Below the pieces are notes generated by a model. It ran no database searches and was not told the DNA's origin. It worked only from the letters and a program-made list of their open reading frames with translations. Positions 63,848 through 64,000 of a DNA stretch of 64,000 nucleotides are shown piece by piece. The number at the start of each line of letters is the position of its first letter. The first letter of the stretch is position 1. Source of the stretch: Zhengella mangrovi (lineage in GTDB: Bacteria > Pseudomonadota > Alphaproteobacteria > Rhizobiales > Rhizobiaceae); contig NZ_PDVP01000010.1 in the NCBI RefSeq assembly GCF_002727065.1, forward strand, positions 1 to 64,000. The letters run 5' to 3'. The position numbers and the translations under genes were made by a program.

Positions 63848-64000
63848 TTGGCCATCCGCAAGATTCTCGTCGCCAACCGGTCCGAAATCGCCATCCGCGT
63901 ATTCCGCGCGGCCAACGAACTGGGCATGAAAACCGTCGCGATCTGGGCCGAGGAGGACAAGTATTCGCTGCACCGGTTCAAGGCCGACGAGAGCTACCAG
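63848..64000 (+). CDS. pyc: Pyruvate carboxylase, N-terminal 51 codons
   Basis: From TTG 63848 the reading frame gives (M)[20 protein letters not shown] then [20 protein letters not shown] and is open to the edge. This is the biotin-carboxylase N terminus in the form seen in rhizobial pyruvate carboxylase ([21 protein letters not shown]). CGGAGAG lies 5-10 bases before the TTG and no ATG fits. The enzyme carboxylates pyruvate to oxaloacetate. A TATAAAAT-like box about 40 bp upstream could be its -10. Confidence 0.9.
   Translation, partial: MAIRKILVANRSEIAIRVFRAANELGMKTVAIWAEEDKYSLHRFKADESYQ

Overview
The window is high-GC DNA read as coding almost throughout, with gene families typical of an alphaproteobacterium of the order Hyphomicrobiales (Rhizobiales): a TrcR-type (DUF1013) regulator divergent from a cysteine-free bL36 gene, a PhrB-type iron-sulfur photolyase, a DUF6867 protein inside a liv operon, and a rhizobial-type pyruvate carboxylase start. 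The hexuronate genes closely resemble, from memory, Agrobacterium Gci, galactarolactone isomerase and uronate dehydrogenase. No tRNA, rRNA, insertion sequence, phage gene or CRISPR array was seen.

Layout. 1-8.6 kb: part of an alpha-oxoamine synthase gene, an orphan membrane histidine kinase, an outer-membrane barrel protein, a LuxR-type regulator followed by a single-PAS protein, and a marR-emrA-emrB efflux operon. 8.6-16.2 kb: hexuronate oxidation, as gntR-kdgD-gci-gli on the minus strand divergent from a TRAP transporter plus uronate dehydrogenase. 16.2-27.2 kb: one minus-strand run of eleven genes (GntR regulator, four SDR/epimerase-type dehydrogenases, a GarR-like reductase, an IlvD/EDD dehydratase, an FAH-family hydrolase, a 2-hydroxyacid dehydrogenase, an FAD-linked 2-hydroxyacid oxidase, KDG kinase). 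This looks like a non-phosphorylating aldonate route ending in pyruvate plus a 2-hydroxyacid or hydroxyaldehyde. 27.5-37.2 kb: a second TRAP transporter of the TakP type, altronate/galactarate dehydratase, an enolase-superfamily acid-sugar dehydratase, a PhyH dioxygenase, another beta-hydroxyacid dehydrogenase and a xylulokinase. 37.2-45.4 kb: housekeeping and uncharacterised genes. 45.5-49.8 kb: a (6-4) photolyase beside a very compact stand-alone Cas9-like nuclease and a structured non-coding stretch. 49.8-57.1 kb: a LysR/methylmalonate-semialdehyde dehydrogenase pair, a small secreted DUF4189 protein and a hydroxyproline operon with its GntR regulator. 57.4-63.6 kb: a complete branched-chain amino acid ABC transporter whose LivG carries an unusual helix-hairpin-helix tail. 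The window ends in the first codons of pyruvate carboxylase.

The catabolic genes interlock. Uronates enter by TRAP and pass through Udh, Gli, Gci and KdgD to 2-oxoglutarate semialdehyde; hydroxyproline reaches the same semialdehyde through epimerase, FAD dehydrogenase and HypD. No obvious 2-oxoglutarate semialdehyde dehydrogenase lies in the window. UxaA would give KDG for the KdgK at the end of the eleven-gene run.

The most unusual object is the 724-residue Cas9-like protein at 47215-49389. All catalytic motifs of RuvC and HNH are present, there is an arginine-rich bridge helix and a type II-C-like C-terminal end, but the recognition lobe is very short, and neither cas1, cas2 nor an array is nearby. 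The 444 bp upstream of it hold several strong inverted repeats and no convincing gene, making them a candidate source of a guide-like RNA.
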